Source of the DNA: Bacteroidaceae bacterium
GTDB taxonomy: Bacteria; Bacteroidota; Bacteroidia; Bacteroidales; Bacteroidaceae
Assembly: GCA_017541025.1 (NCBI GenBank)
Contig: JAFXZY010000022.1
Coordinates: 1-58,347 of the forward strand
Direction of reading: 5' to 3'
DNA: 58,347 nucleotides
Shown: positions 32,182 through 40,728 of the stretch, piece by piece
Layout of the letters: each line of letters opens with the position of its first letter
How positions within the stretch are numbered: the first letter of the stretch is position 1
Notes under the pieces: model-generated
Databases searched by the model: none
The model's input: the letters and a program-made list of their open reading frames with translations, nothing else
Told to the model about the DNA's origin: nothing
Translations under genes and position numbers: made by a program

Positions 32182-32793
32182 TTATAATACTATAGTCAGT
32201 ACGGTGAGCCAATGGGCCATGGCGCCAAGGAGGACGAAGACGTGCCAGATGGCATGATAGCCCGGTTTGCTGTCGTGCGCAAAGAAGTAGGTGCCGGAAG
32301 TGTAGAAGACGCCCTCGGCAAGCAACAACGCCATAGAAATGGGCTCAAGACGGTCCATAACGGGCTTGAAGATAAGCACAACGCTCCACCCCATCAGCAA
32401 ATACAGAGCCAGGGAGAGGCGGGGCCACTTGCCTATGGCGTATATCTTATAGAAGGTGCCGCCTAATACGATGGCCCACAGGAAAGCAAAGACACTCCAG
32501 CCCAGCCACCCTCCGACTACACCCAGGCAGATGGGAGCATAGCTGCAGGCTATCATTACATAGATGCTGATATGGTCCAGCTTGCGCATGGCCTGCTTTA
32601 CCCTACCGGGACTGAGCCAATGGTAGATGGTGCTGCTGAGGAACATCAGGAACATTCCTACAATAAAAAAGATAACGCCCATGGTCATCTGCCAGCCTTG
32701 CTTTACGGCAGGCCAGATAACCCACATAGAGGCGAGGGCGAAAACAGCCCCTATGAGGTGTGTCCAAGTATTTCCTTTTTCTCCGTTACACAT
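32182..32793 (-). CDS. Hemolysin III / PAQR-family membrane protein
   Basis: The 203-aa protein has seven hydrophobic helices. The family motifs are NTWTHLIGAVFALASM at the start, STIYHWLSP in helix 2-3 and YHAIWHVFVLLGAMAHWLTV at the end; the histidines form the zinc site of PAQR/hemolysin III proteins. The role in bacteria is uncertain (membrane homeostasis or hydrolase). The upstream region contains an AACGTTAACGATAACG tract. Confidence 0.9.
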   Translation of the reverse strand: MCNGEKGNTWTHLIGAVFALASMWVIWPAVKQGWQMTMGVIFFIVGMFLMFLSSTIYHWLSPGRVKQAMRKLDHISIYVMIACSYAPICLGVVGGWLGWSVFAFLWAIVLGGTFYKIYAIGKWPRLSLALYLLMGWSVVLIFKPVMDRLEPISMALLLAEGVFYTSGTYFFAHDSKPGYHAIWHVFVLLGAMAHWLTVLTIVL

Positions 32794-32796
32794 ATA

Positions 32797-32828
32797 TTTA
32801 ACGATAACGTTAACGTTAACGATAACCT
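32797..32828. repeat. AACGATAACGTTAACG tract upstream of the hemolysin III gene
   Basis: The words AACGATAACG and AACGTT alternate here between 32797 and 32828. They are related to the tract encoding NVNDN in two proteins, and to the intergenic tract at 17059-17087. It is followed by AACCTTTTTAACCC-like heptads. Confidence 0.7.
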
Positions 32829-32829
32829 A

Positions 32830-33047
32830 TTTAGATGTTCTAATAACCTTTTTAACCCTTTAACATTTTAACCTTTTAACCTTAGCCATCCATGCCAATA
32901 TGCCCCAATGCTGCAGAAGAGCAACGGTAAGGGAAATGGGTATCATAAGCTTAAGCAGCCAAGAGGCGCTCTTCCATGTGGAGGGAAGGGCGCTTCTTAA
33001 CGATTGCATGAACTTATCAAGCAATTCTCTGCCTGGCATGCTGTTTC
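32830..33047. other. Intergenic region without recognised features
   Basis: About 220 bases with A/T-rich heptads at the left end and no gene-like frame. A plus-strand frame running through this region into the zeta-like gene has no protein-like composition. Confidence 0.4.
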
Positions 33048-33260
33048 CTAATCTCGGAAAATACGATGACGAAGAAGAGGATCACCCTCCAAAGCTGGAG
33101 AGGTGGCAACTCCATCGGGAACTTTCTCTACGACTTTACCATCCTGAGAAAAAACCAGAACCTGCTGGTCGAAACGGGCACGGGCAAGAAGGCGCTTATG
33201 GGCCAAAAGGATGCCGGCATCTATCAGACGCTGCATCTCACGAACTTCATAATCTGTCAT
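33048..33260 (-). CDS. Small partner of the zeta-like kinase
   Basis: This 70-aa protein has a helix (DYEVREMQRLIDAGILLAHK) and a strand-turn (VLVFSQDGKVVEKVPD). It overlaps the kinase gene by four bases. Small proteins of this kind accompany chromosomal zeta-like kinases in Bacteroidales, more often upstream than downstream. It may be the antitoxin; this is inference from position. Confidence 0.55.
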   Translation of the reverse strand: MTDYEVREMQRLIDAGILLAHKRLLARARFDQQVLVFSQDGKVVEKVPDGVATSPALEGDPLLRHRIFRD

Positions 33261-33871
33261 TTTGTCTTGCCCTCCTCCGGCTGATGGTATTTTTTAAAAA
33301 GGGTTTGATAACGCTCTTTGTCGAAGACCTCTATCCTCTCTGTTCCAAATCCGCTGGCTATACGGACGGCAGGACAGTTACTGTTGTCGTAGAGTGTCCA
33401 ATAGTCGCATATAGGCATATAAAGCTGGAACAGGTTCTGAAGCCCGGCCTCGTACCTGCGCACAATCACATCCGACGGGATATTATGGCCTCCCATGCTC
33501 ACACGCTGAGCCACACGGCGCTGGGCTTGCTCGGAAGTGCTCAGCGAGAAGAAGAGCAATGTTACAAAATAACCGCGCTTTTTGGCCTGCTGAATCAACT
33601 TGACGTATGAACGGGTGGCAAGCGTTGTCTCGAAGGCAAAGGTTTCTCCGTCCTTCAGCAACTGGATGATACGGTCTATCATCAGTCGGCCTGCCTGAAT
33701 AGCCACTCCTTCGGGGTTGAAGGGCGAGATACCTGCGGCAATCTCATCGGCATTCACAAACTCCCTGCATTTCAGCATCTCGGGCAGCACGGTAAAAGAA
33801 GCCGTTGTCTTTCCGGCTCCGTTACAGCCCGCAATAACATACAGGTTCATTTTCTTTTTCTGGTGTTCCAT
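33257..33871 (-). CDS. Zeta-toxin-like P-loop kinase
   Basis: The start is placed at the ATG at 33871 (MEHQKKKMNLYVIAGCNGAG), five bases after the trmD stop. The P-loop is AGCNGAGKTT, followed by FVNADEIAAGISPFNPEG, the typical zeta motif, and FETTLATRSY. Zeta toxins phosphorylate UDP-N-acetylglucosamine and block wall synthesis. Chromosomal relatives in Bacteroidales are often annotated as zeta toxin without proof of toxicity. The gene lies at the end of a pyrK-pyrD-trmD operon and must be expressed with it. Confidence 0.8.
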   Translation of the reverse strand: MEHQKKKMNLYVIAGCNGAGKTTASFTVLPEMLKCREFVNADEIAAGISPFNPEGVAIQAGRLMIDRIIQLLKDGETFAFETTLATRSYVKLIQQAKKRGYFVTLLFFSLSTSEQAQRRVAQRVSMGGHNIPSDVIVRRYEAGLQNLFQLYMPICDYWTLYDNSNCPAVRIASGFGTERIEVFDKERYQTLFKKYHQPEEGKTK

Positions 33872-33876
33872 AACTC

Positions 33877-34560
33877 TTACTTTTTCTTCAAAAGGTCTGG
33901 ACGTAATCTTTTTGTTCTCTCTAAGCTCTGCTGCAGCTCCCACTCCTTGATCTTGGCCTCGTGGCCGGAGAGGAGGATATCAGGCACACGGCCCCAGTCT
34001 TTATACTCGGCAGGACGCGTATATACGGGTGCTGCCAGCAGATTATCTTGAAAACTGTCTGAAAGGGCGCTCTGCTCGTCGCCTATAACACCTGGCACAA
34101 TGCGCACGATAGCATCCGTCATCACGGCAGCTGCCAGTTCTCCGCCTGTAAGCACGTAATCGCCGATGGAGACTTCCTTGGTGATAAGGTGCTCGCGAAT
34201 ACGGTAGTCGATACCCTTGTAATGACCGCACAGGATGATGATGTTCTCGCACAACGAGAGGCTGTTGGCCATCGGCTGCGAGAATTGCTCACCGTCGGGA
34301 GTGGTGAAGATAATCTCGTCGTAGTGGCGCTCACTCTTGAGCTTGCTGATGCATCGGTCTATGGGCTCGCATTGCATAACCATACCGGCAAAGCCGCCAA
34401 AGGGGTAGTCGTCAACACGGCGCCACTTGTCCAGCGTGTAATCACGCAGGTTGTGAATGTGTATCTCCACCAGCCCTTTCTTCTGCGCACGGCCGACGAT
34501 ACTCTCCTGAGTAAAGTTCTCCAGCAGTTCGGGTAGTACGGTTATGATGTCTATTCGCAT
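33877..34560 (-). CDS. trmD: tRNA (guanine(37)-N1)-methyltransferase TrmD
   Basis: The 227-aa protein has the SPOUT trefoil-knot region ([35 protein letters not shown]) and a characteristic N-terminus ([16 protein letters not shown]). It methylates guanine 37 of tRNAs and prevents frameshifting. In this genome it lies between pyrD (10-base overlap at its 5' end) and the zeta-like gene, instead of its classical rpsP-rplS neighbourhood. Confidence 0.95.
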   Translation of the reverse strand: MRIDIITVLPELLENFTQESIVGRAQKKGLVEIHIHNLRDYTLDKWRRVDDYPFGGFAGMVMQCEPIDRCISKLKSERHYDEIIFTTPDGEQFSQPMANSLSLCENIIILCGHYKGIDYRIREHLITKEVSIGDYVLTGGELAAAVMTDAIVRIVPGVIGDEQSALSDSFQDNLLAAPVYTRPAEYKDWGRVPDILLSGHEAKIKEWELQQSLERTKRLRPDLLKKK

Positions 34561-35459
34561 ATACCTATTATATCTTTTACGCTCTGGAATCCGTGACGGT
34601 CCAGATAATCTTTAATTCCCTGTGCCACCTTAACGGTAATGGCAGGATCGAGGAAGTTGGCAGTTCCAATCTCTACAGCCGTTGCACCCGCAAGAAGGAA
34701 TTCCACTGCATCCGTTGCACAGCTGATGCCGCCTAAGCCGATAACGGGAATCCGGACAGCATGTGCTACCTGATAGACCATCCTGAGCGCCACAGGTTTA
34801 ACGCACGGACCGCTCAAACCGCCTGTTCCGATACTGAGTACACGCTTGCGTTTCTCGGCATCGATGGCCATTCCCATCAACGTATTGATAAGACTCACAG
34901 CATCGGCTCCCGCATCCTGAACGGCCAAAGCAATATCCGTGATGCTGGTAACATTGGGCGAGAGCTTAACTATCAAGGTCTTCTTATAAGCCTCACGGAC
35001 AGCCTTAACAACGCTGGCAGCACCCTCGGTGGTGGTTCCGAAGGCCATACCACCATGCTTGACATTGGGGCAGGAAATATTCAACTCTATGGCAGGAATA
35101 TTTTCCAACTCATTGATGCGAGCGGCGCACTCGGCATAATCCTCAGGACTATTGCCCGAGACATTCACAATCATATTGGTGCGGATATCCTTGATCTGGG
35201 GATAGATATGCTCGCAGAAATAGTCAACGCCTTTGTTCTGAAGGCCTACGCAGTTTAGCATTCCCTGTGCCGTTTCTGCCATGCGCGGGTATGGATTGCC
35301 CTGGCGAGGCTGCAACGTAGTGCCTTTTACGATAATACCGCCTATCTCTTCCAGATTCACAAAATCCTGGAACTCCAGACCGTAGCCGAATGTTCCGCTG
35401 GCGGTCATTACGGGATTACAGAGCTGCAAGCCTGCTATGTTAGTTCTTAAATCTGCCAT
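34551..35459 (-). CDS. pyrD: Dihydroorotate dehydrogenase, class 1B catalytic subunit
   Basis: The 302-aa protein contains the FMN-binding and substrate motifs of class 1B enzymes: [40 protein letters not shown] and [12 protein letters not shown]. It oxidises dihydroorotate to orotate in pyrimidine synthesis and works with the PyrK electron-transfer subunit, encoded just upstream with a 13-base overlap. The pair passes electrons to NAD. Confidence 0.95.
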   Translation of the reverse strand: MADLRTNIAGLQLCNPVMTASGTFGYGLEFQDFVNLEEIGGIIVKGTTLQPRQGNPYPRMAETAQGMLNCVGLQNKGVDYFCEHIYPQIKDIRTNMIVNVSGNSPEDYAECAARINELENIPAIELNISCPNVKHGGMAFGTTTEGAASVVKAVREAYKKTLIVKLSPNVTSITDIALAVQDAGADAVSLINTLMGMAIDAEKRKRVLSIGTGGLSGPCVKPVALRMVYQVAHAVRIPVIGLGGISCATDAVEFLLAGATAVEIGTANFLDPAITVKVAQGIKDYLDRHGFQSVKDIIGICE

Positions 35460-36226
35460 TTCAGTTTGTTTATGTCGAATACCGGACCTTCTTTACATAC
35501 ACACACATTACCCATCTCTGTATCTTCCACACAACACAGGCAGGCACCTAAGCCGCAAGCCATCATATTCTCCAGGCTTACTTCGCAAGATGTCTCAGCA
35601 CTCTTGGCATAACGGGCAACAGCCACCATCATGGGCTTGGGACCGCATACGCTAATCTGATCAAACTTCTCCTGCTGCAAAAGACTGTGCTGGGTAACGA
35701 AGCCTTTCTCGCCCATCGAACCGTCTTCTGTAGTAACAAACACGCGTCCCAAAGCCTTGAACTTATCCAACTGCAGCAAATCTCCTGCACTACGGGCACC
35801 TAAAAGAAAAGTAGGTTCTATGCCTTTCTCTCTCATTACGGCACCCATATACAATAGGGGAGCCACACCCACGCCTCCGCCTGCCAGCAAAACGCGCGAT
35901 GAGGGGTCGGTAGGCATCGTAAAACCGTTCCCTAAGGGAAGGATTACGTTCAGCGTATCTCCCGGCTGCATCTTGGCAAGCTGACGCGTGCCGTCTCCTA
36001 TGGTCTGCACAAGGAACCAGACCTCGTTTTGTTTCCTATCTACATTATGAATACTGATGGGACGGCGCAAAAAAGTCTGCTTGCTGCCTTCTATCTGTAA
36101 TTGGGCGAACTGACCGGGGAGCATTTCTGGCAAAGGCCGAGTCTTATCCGTAGCCTTTATCAGCACATAGCGTTCATGCAGACGCTCTACAGCCGTCAGT
36201 TTCAAGTCCAAAATATACTTCTTCAT
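35447..36226 (-). CDS. pyrK: Dihydroorotate dehydrogenase electron-transfer subunit
   Basis: The 259-aa protein belongs to the ferredoxin-NADP reductase family. It has an FAD domain ([10 protein letters not shown]), an NAD domain ([15 protein letters not shown]) and a C-terminal 2Fe-2S cluster site (CGLGACLCC...CVC). It is the first gene of the pyrK-pyrD-trmD-zeta operon. Confidence 0.95.
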   Translation of the reverse strand: MKKYILDLKLTAVERLHERYVLIKATDKTRPLPEMLPGQFAQLQIEGSKQTFLRRPISIHNVDRKQNEVWFLVQTIGDGTRQLAKMQPGDTLNVILPLGNGFTMPTDPSSRVLLAGGGVGVAPLLYMGAVMREKGIEPTFLLGARSAGDLLQLDKFKALGRVFVTTEDGSMGEKGFVTQHSLLQQEKFDQISVCGPKPMMVAVARYAKSAETSCEVSLENMMACGLGACLCCVEDTEMGNVCVCKEGPVFDINKLKWQI

Positions 36227-36304
36227 TTACTTATTCTGCCTATTTTTTTGCGAAGGTATAAAAAAAACCTGAAACACAAGGCAGAGTTTCAGGAGTTTTT
36301 TCAT

Positions 36305-36733
36305 TTAAGATGAAAATGTTTCGAACGTTCCATCGTCATAAAAGACTCTGATTTCTGTTATTTTACGTTGCGGTTTGTCAATATATTTTACCACCTCATG
36401 AACTTGGGGTACAGAAGTGGGGGCAGAATTACCCTCGGATGAAGGGGTTGATTCGGGGGAAAACAGATCGGACTGTCCAGTAGCAGATTCCGGAGTTTTA
36501 GAAGAAGCTCCGTCAAGAAGCATTTCACCCTCACCGAACATCAGCCAATTAATACTAATGTGGGGGAAGCATTCATGTATCGCATTAACGATATTGTTAG
36601 TGGGACGGGTTCTTCCGGTGAAGATTCCCGACAAAGTTCCTTCCGCAATACAAAGGGTAGCGGCAAACTCTTTTTGCGACATACCCTGATATTTCATCAA
36701 CTGATAAATCCTGTCCTTCATCTGTTTTTGCAT
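36305..36733 (-). CDS. XRE-family transcriptional regulator, phage-repressor-like
   Basis: The 142-aa protein has an N-terminal helix-turn-helix (QKEFAATLCIAEGTLSGIFT, then GRTRPTNNIVNAIHECFP) and a flexible Ser/Pro-rich C-terminal part ending in a beta strand. It resembles small phage-type repressors common in Bacteroidales genomes. A -7 box TACCTTTG (minus, 36787-36780) lies 47 bases before the start. The large non-coding region upstream may contain its operators. Confidence 0.75.
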   Translation of the reverse strand: MQKQMKDRIYQLMKYQGMSQKEFAATLCIAEGTLSGIFTGRTRPTNNIVNAIHECFPHISINWLMFGEGEMLLDGASSKTPESATGQSDLFSPESTPSSEGNSAPTSVPQVHEVVKYIDKPQRKITEIRVFYDDGTFETFSS

Positions 36734-36961
36734 TTAATTAGTAGGGACGCCCCCTTGATTTTAAACTCTAAACTGAGTGCAAAGGTAGAAAAAGCGATTT
36801 AATTATCCAAATTTTGCAATTCAAAAATCAAAAGAAAAATTTTTGTGAACATTTACGCTTTCAAATATTTATAGTTGTAAATCACAAGGCGGACTTATTA
36901 ACATAATCCAACAATTACATGCAGATTTGCAAATTTACACACCTAAAGCAAAGTGCATAGG

Positions 36962-36991
36962 TTGAAAGACATAATAATCTGATTATCTTTG
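36962..36991 (+). promoter_or_regulatory. Plus-strand promoter without an associated gene
   Basis: TTG at 36962-36964, 19 bases of spacing and TATCTTTG at 36984-36991 give an almost ideal Bacteroidetes promoter. Only very short frames follow (the first is five codons long). Confidence 0.6.
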
Positions 36992-37193
36992 TATTATAAA
37001 TGATAAAAATCATCTGAATGGTGTTAAAACGGTAAATTTGAGCAATTATTCAAAAGTCATTACACTTTAATGAAGCGAGGTTGTAAACAATGATATAAAA
37101 CAGACTGATTTTTAATCTGTTACGTATAGAATTTGCTTTTGCATATTATTCAGTTTTATGATTAAAATTGCGTGATTTAAAAATCGTGAATGC

Positions 37194-37226
37194 AATACAC
37201 AAATATGCAATTTACATTTGTGTATT
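37194..37226. repeat. Inverted repeat with 11-bp perfect arms
   Basis: AATACACAAAT and ATTTGTGTATT are separated by 11 bases. It may be an operator or part of an RNA fold. Confidence 0.75.
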
Positions 37227-37416
37227 TAAATTCCTGTCCTTAATTTACATTCATAAGACAATTGTGAGTGTTGCGATTGCAAATCGGGTTTAAGATTCTG
37301 AATTACAAATGTAAACTCAAAAATCGCAAAAACACCCATTTTTTACCAAATTTTGAATGCTTAAAGAATACCTGTCCAGCTGTGAAAACGCACAGATTTA
37401 CGCGATTCTCAGCACG

Positions 37417-37467
37417 CAAAAAAAAGCCCTAACTTGCTATTTTACAGAAGATAGGGCCTCTTTTTTT
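37417..37467. terminator. Bidirectional terminator downstream of holA
   Basis: GCCCTA pairs with TAGGGC around a 20-base centre, with an A-run on the left and a T-run on the right, so it can work in both directions. It lies just beyond the stop of holA (minus strand). Confidence 0.75.
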
Positions 37468-37499
37468 ATGTTAGCCAACTGTTACAATCTAGACAAAAA

Positions 37500-38528
37500 T
37501 CAATGTAAAATAAAGTAAATAAGCTCCTGAAGAAGCTCCTCTTTTGGAGTTTTACAGCCCCCTACCCCCTTACCTTTGGCATCAGTTTTGCGTATTTCAG
37601 ATAAGATCTGTAAAACCTTCACTCCTTTGTAGTTTTGATAGGCCGGAATAATATCCTTTCTGGCTTGCCATTCCGGCATTCCTAACCAGGCAGCAATTCC
37701 CCTGTCACTTTTATCCGGAGCATAATATGTAAGCAAAACAGCAGAAAAAAATGTAAATAAATTGGAAAGCGTCTGCGGAAGGGCAAATTTCTGTTGCTGG
37801 CCCTGATAGTACTTAACTATCTGCATGCTCTTGAAAACATCTTTATAGGCTAAAGCGGTACGCAATTCAAAATCATTGAATTCCTTGCTCATTCCGGTAA
37901 GCTCCTCTACCCTGCTTGCCGTTACGCTATCCTCGTTCTCTGAGAGCGAGAGCAACAACTTGTCCATTTCTGCAGACAGACGGCACAAATCGGCTCCTAC
38001 GTGTCCGGCCAGCATCTGGACGGCCTGCGTTTCTATTTTCACCTTTTTGCGGCTAAAATACTGAGTGATAAACTGAGGCAACTGGCTATCATAAAGCCTT
38101 TTGCTTTCAAATATCACACCATTCTGCTCTATCAGCTTGGCCACAGCCTTACGTTTATCCAACGTGCCGTGCTTGTAACAGAGAATGAGTACCGTAGTGG
38201 GCGTGAGATGCTCCAGATAAGCTTCCAGCGCATCCAAAGAACGCATAGCCTGTGCCTCGCGTACCAATACCACGCGCCTGTCGGCCATCATAGGATAAGC
38301 CCTGGCTAACTCCACCACCTTGTCGGCACTCGTTTCAAGACCGTACACGATATCCAGGTTAAAATCACGTTCATCCGGCTGTAAGAGCGTTTCCGTAAGA
38401 AAATCACTCAATTTATCTATATAATAGTCCTCTGCGCCCATCAAGAGATAGACGGGCTTCACCTCTCCTGCACGAACGGAACGGATAATATCCTCGTGCG
38501 AAATGCCTCCTTTTGCCTGTGCAGCCAT
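37500..38528 (-). CDS. holA: DNA polymerase III subunit delta
   Basis: The 342-aa protein is the clamp-loader delta subunit (LLMGAEDYYIDKLSDFL, PMMADRRVVLVREAQAM). Near its C-terminus the sequence KGKGVGGCKTP is encoded by a G/C-rich stretch (37548-37580) like the dispersed palindromic repeats, so the tail may have been altered by an insertion. Its start overlaps the next gene's stop by one base; the two form an operon. Confidence 0.9.
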   Translation of the reverse strand: MAAQAKGGISHEDIIRSVRAGEVKPVYLLMGAEDYYIDKLSDFLTETLLQPDERDFNLDIVYGLETSADKVVELARAYPMMADRRVVLVREAQAMRSLDALEAYLEHLTPTTVLILCYKHGTLDKRKAVAKLIEQNGVIFESKRLYDSQLPQFITQYFSRKKVKIETQAVQMLAGHVGADLCRLSAEMDKLLLSLSENEDSVTASRVEELTGMSKEFNDFELRTALAYKDVFKSMQIVKYYQGQQQKFALPQTLSNLFTFFSAVLLTYYAPDKSDRGIAAWLGMPEWQARKDIIPAYQNYKGVKVLQILSEIRKTDAKGKGVGGCKTPKEELLQELIYFILH

Positions 38529-39304
38529 TAATAATCGAATTTCAAATGACGAACCGTCTTTTTCTCCTGTTTAATCATCTCAAGCGCCTGAATACCTATT
38601 TCCACATGGTCTTCGACATATCTGCTTGTCACAATCTTATCGCTCTCATCGGTCTTTACACCATCCGGAACCATTGGATTGTCACTTACCAGCAAAAGGG
38701 CGCCCGTGGGAATATGGTTGGCAAATCCGCAGGTAAAGAGCGTTGCCGTCTCCATATCCACAGCCATAGCACGCGTAGTACGCAGATAATCCTTAAAACT
38801 GTCATCGAACTCCCAAACACGCCGGTTGGTAGTATATACCGTTCCCGTCCAATAGTCAAACCCTAGGTCTCGAATAGTACTGGAGATGGCACGCTGCAAC
38901 ATAAATGCAGGTAAAGCAGGAACTTCGGGCGGGAAATAGTCGTTACTGGTTCCCTCTCCCCTGATGCCGGCAATGGGAAGAATCAGATCGCCACGCTGTG
39001 TTTTGGTAGAGATACCTCCGCATTTACCCAAAAAGAGACAAGCTTTGGGCTTTATGGCACTCAGCAGGTCCATAATAATAGCCGCATTAGGACTTCCCAT
39101 ACCAAAATTGATGATGCTAATACCATCTGCCGTTTCCGTACGCATGTTGGAAGTATAGTCCGGAGGTTCTATACCGAAATGCTTGCAGAAAATATCCACA
39201 TAGTTATTAAAATTGGTCAGCAAAATATACTCGCCAAACTCTTCCAGCGACTTATGCGTATATCTGGGCAACCAATTTTCAACAATCTCTTGCTTGGTTT
39301 TCAT
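38528..39304 (-). CDS. amn: AMP nucleosidase
   Basis: The 258-aa protein belongs to the nucleoside phosphorylase superfamily, in the short AMP nucleosidase form of Bacteroidetes (SIINFGMGSPNAAIIMDLLS, FLGKCGGIS, DMETATLFTCGFAN). It cleaves AMP to adenine and ribose 5-phosphate. It is first in the operon with holA and divergent from the gene at 39347. Confidence 0.9.
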   Translation of the reverse strand: MKTKQEIVENWLPRYTHKSLEEFGEYILLTNFNNYVDIFCKHFGIEPPDYTSNMRTETADGISIINFGMGSPNAAIIMDLLSAIKPKACLFLGKCGGISTKTQRGDLILPIAGIRGEGTSNDYFPPEVPALPAFMLQRAISSTIRDLGFDYWTGTVYTTNRRVWEFDDSFKDYLRTTRAMAVDMETATLFTCGFANHIPTGALLLVSDNPMVPDGVKTDESDKIVTSRYVEDHVEIGIQALEMIKQEKKTVRHLKFDY

Positions 39305-39346
39305 AATTTATGTAATTTTGTAGGCAAAGATACAAATTATTCTGAA

Positions 39347-39802
39347 ATGGAAGTGCTGAATTTACCAAAAACGGACCTAAAGTTACAAAGAAAGGGAAAT
39401 CGGATAACGGTTTTTGATATTTTACGCAAAAAATACGTTGTCCTAACACCTGAAGAGTGGGTCCGCCAGCACTTCATTCATTTTCTTATCGGACAAAAGG
39501 GATACAACGCCTCATGTATAGCCAACGAGGTTGCCCTGAATCTGAACAATACCCAGAAGCGCTGCGATACGGTTGTCTTTGACGCTCAGGCTCGCCCCGT
39601 TATGATTGTCGAGTACAAAGCACCTCATATTCCCATCAGCCAGAGAGTATTCAGTCAGATAAGCCGGTACAACATGAAGATGCGGGTCCGTTGGCTTGTT
39701 GTTAGCAACGGGATGCAACATTATTGCTGCAAGGTTAACTACGAGGACGAAACCTATGAGTTTCTGTCCGACATACCCTCGTGGAACGAACTTTTCCAAT
39801 AA
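39347..39802 (+). CDS. HSDR_N-type PD-(D/E)xK nuclease-like protein
   Basis: The start is placed at the ATG at 39347 (MEVLNLPKTDLKLQRKGN), because a longer frame would run into the divergent amn gene. The product has 151 aa. The fold is that of the type I restriction enzyme R N-terminal domain: NEVALNLNNTQKRCDTVVFD and VMIVEYKAP supply the D and ExK catalytic residues. This gene next to holA and amn is a conserved Bacteroidetes arrangement. The cellular role is not known. Confidence 0.8.
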   Translation: MEVLNLPKTDLKLQRKGNRITVFDILRKKYVVLTPEEWVRQHFIHFLIGQKGYNASCIANEVALNLNNTQKRCDTVVFDAQARPVMIVEYKAPHIPISQRVFSQISRYNMKMRVRWLVVSNGMQHYCCKVNYEDETYEFLSDIPSWNELFQ

Positions 39803-39805
39803 AAG

Positions 39806-39841
39806 AAATACGCCCGCCCTTTTTACAGGATGAGCGTATTT
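39806..39841. terminator. Terminator between convergent genes
   Basis: AAATACGC pairs with GCGTATTT across about 20 bases. It lies between the HSDR_N-type gene (plus) and the zinc-ribbon gene (minus) and probably ends both. Confidence 0.65.
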
Positions 39842-39865
39842 CGTACTTATTGAGAGATTGTATTT

Positions 39866-40699
39866 TTAATCCTCCGTGCCGTCTTCTGCCTTCTTGCGAA
39901 TAGATCTTCTGCGCTTTGGCTTCTCTTCCTTTCCTACCAGTTCTACACCAGCCAGTTCGGGGTCAACCATAATACGTCCGCAGTATTCGCAAACGATAAT
40001 CTTCTTACGCATACGGATATCCAACTGACGCTGAGGTGGAATCTTGTTGAAGCAACCGCCACAGGCATCACGCTGTACATAAACAACGCCCAGACCGTTA
40101 CGGCTGTTTCTGCGAATACGCTTAAAGGCACCCAGCAAACGAGGCTCTATCGTTAATTCCAAAGCCTTAGCCTTCTCGCGAAGCTTATCCTCATCAGCCT
40201 TGGTTTCAGCGATAATCTCCTCCAACTCGCTGCGCTTTACTTCCAAGTCGGCACGTCTGTCGTTAGCCAACAGGTTACAGCGTGTAATCTCTGCAGTTTT
40301 ACTCTCTAGCAGCACCTTGGCTTCGCTTATCTTCTTCTGATTCAGGACATTGTCCAGTTCAGCATACTCAATCTGCTTACTCAGGGTGTCGTATTCGCGG
40401 TTGTTTCTTACGCTGTCCATCTGAGTCTTAAAGCGCTCTATATTTCCATTGTTGACCTCTATGTCACCATTACGCTGGCTGATTTCACGCTTTAACTCTG
40501 CCACTTCTGCAGTAATCTTCTCTACGCGAGTAGAAAGACCTTCTATTTCATCCTCCAAGTCCTGAACCTCAAGGGGCAATTCGCCACGCAGCGTCTTAAT
40601 CTTATCAATCTCTGTCAGCAGTTTCTGCAACTCATACAGGTTTTTCAGCTTTTCTTCCACGCTCAAATCTGCGGGATCCTTAACTTTTTCTCTTGCCAT
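39866..40699 (-). CDS. C4 zinc-ribbon coiled-coil protein
   Basis: The 277-aa protein is mostly a long coiled coil (residues 10-190, heptads of Glu, Lys and Leu) followed by a zinc ribbon (CGGCFNKIPPQ...VCEYCGR) near 215-245 and a basic tail. Members of this family are widespread; roles in RNA or DNA binding and ribosome function have been proposed. It is transcribed together with the Nif3-like gene located 30 bases upstream. Confidence 0.85.
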   Translation of the reverse strand: MAREKVKDPADLSVEEKLKNLYELQKLLTEIDKIKTLRGELPLEVQDLEDEIEGLSTRVEKITAEVAELKREISQRNGDIEVNNGNIERFKTQMDSVRNNREYDTLSKQIEYAELDNVLNQKKISEAKVLLESKTAEITRCNLLANDRRADLEVKRSELEEIIAETKADEDKLREKAKALELTIEPRLLGAFKRIRRNSRNGLGVVYVQRDACGGCFNKIPPQRQLDIRMRKKIIVCEYCGRIMVDPELAGVELVGKEEKPKRRRSIRKKAEDGTED

Positions 40700-40728
40700 A
40701 ATTATTGTTTATAATTTTCTATTCTCAA

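Larger units (their letters stand above)
36734..37499. other. AT-rich non-coding region of about 760 bp with a promoter and hairpins
   Basis: No protein-coding frame is convincing. The region contains the minus-strand promoter of the XRE gene (36780-36787), a plus-strand promoter (TTG at 36962, TATCTTTG at 36984-36991), an inverted repeat at 37194-37226, several TTTACA/TGTAAA words, and a bidirectional terminator at 37417-37467. A non-coding RNA of about 450 nt from about 36998 to the terminator is possible. Confidence 0.55.

Noticed and set aside
32900-33610. 236-codon plus-strand frame over the zeta-like kinase
   Set aside because: The opposite strand has a clear P-loop kinase and partner. 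The plus frame has no recognisable domain.
36800-37420. Possible replication origin in the AT-rich stretch
   Set aside because: No clear cluster of DnaA boxes and no dnaA or dnaN gene nearby. A promoter and hairpins explain the features better.
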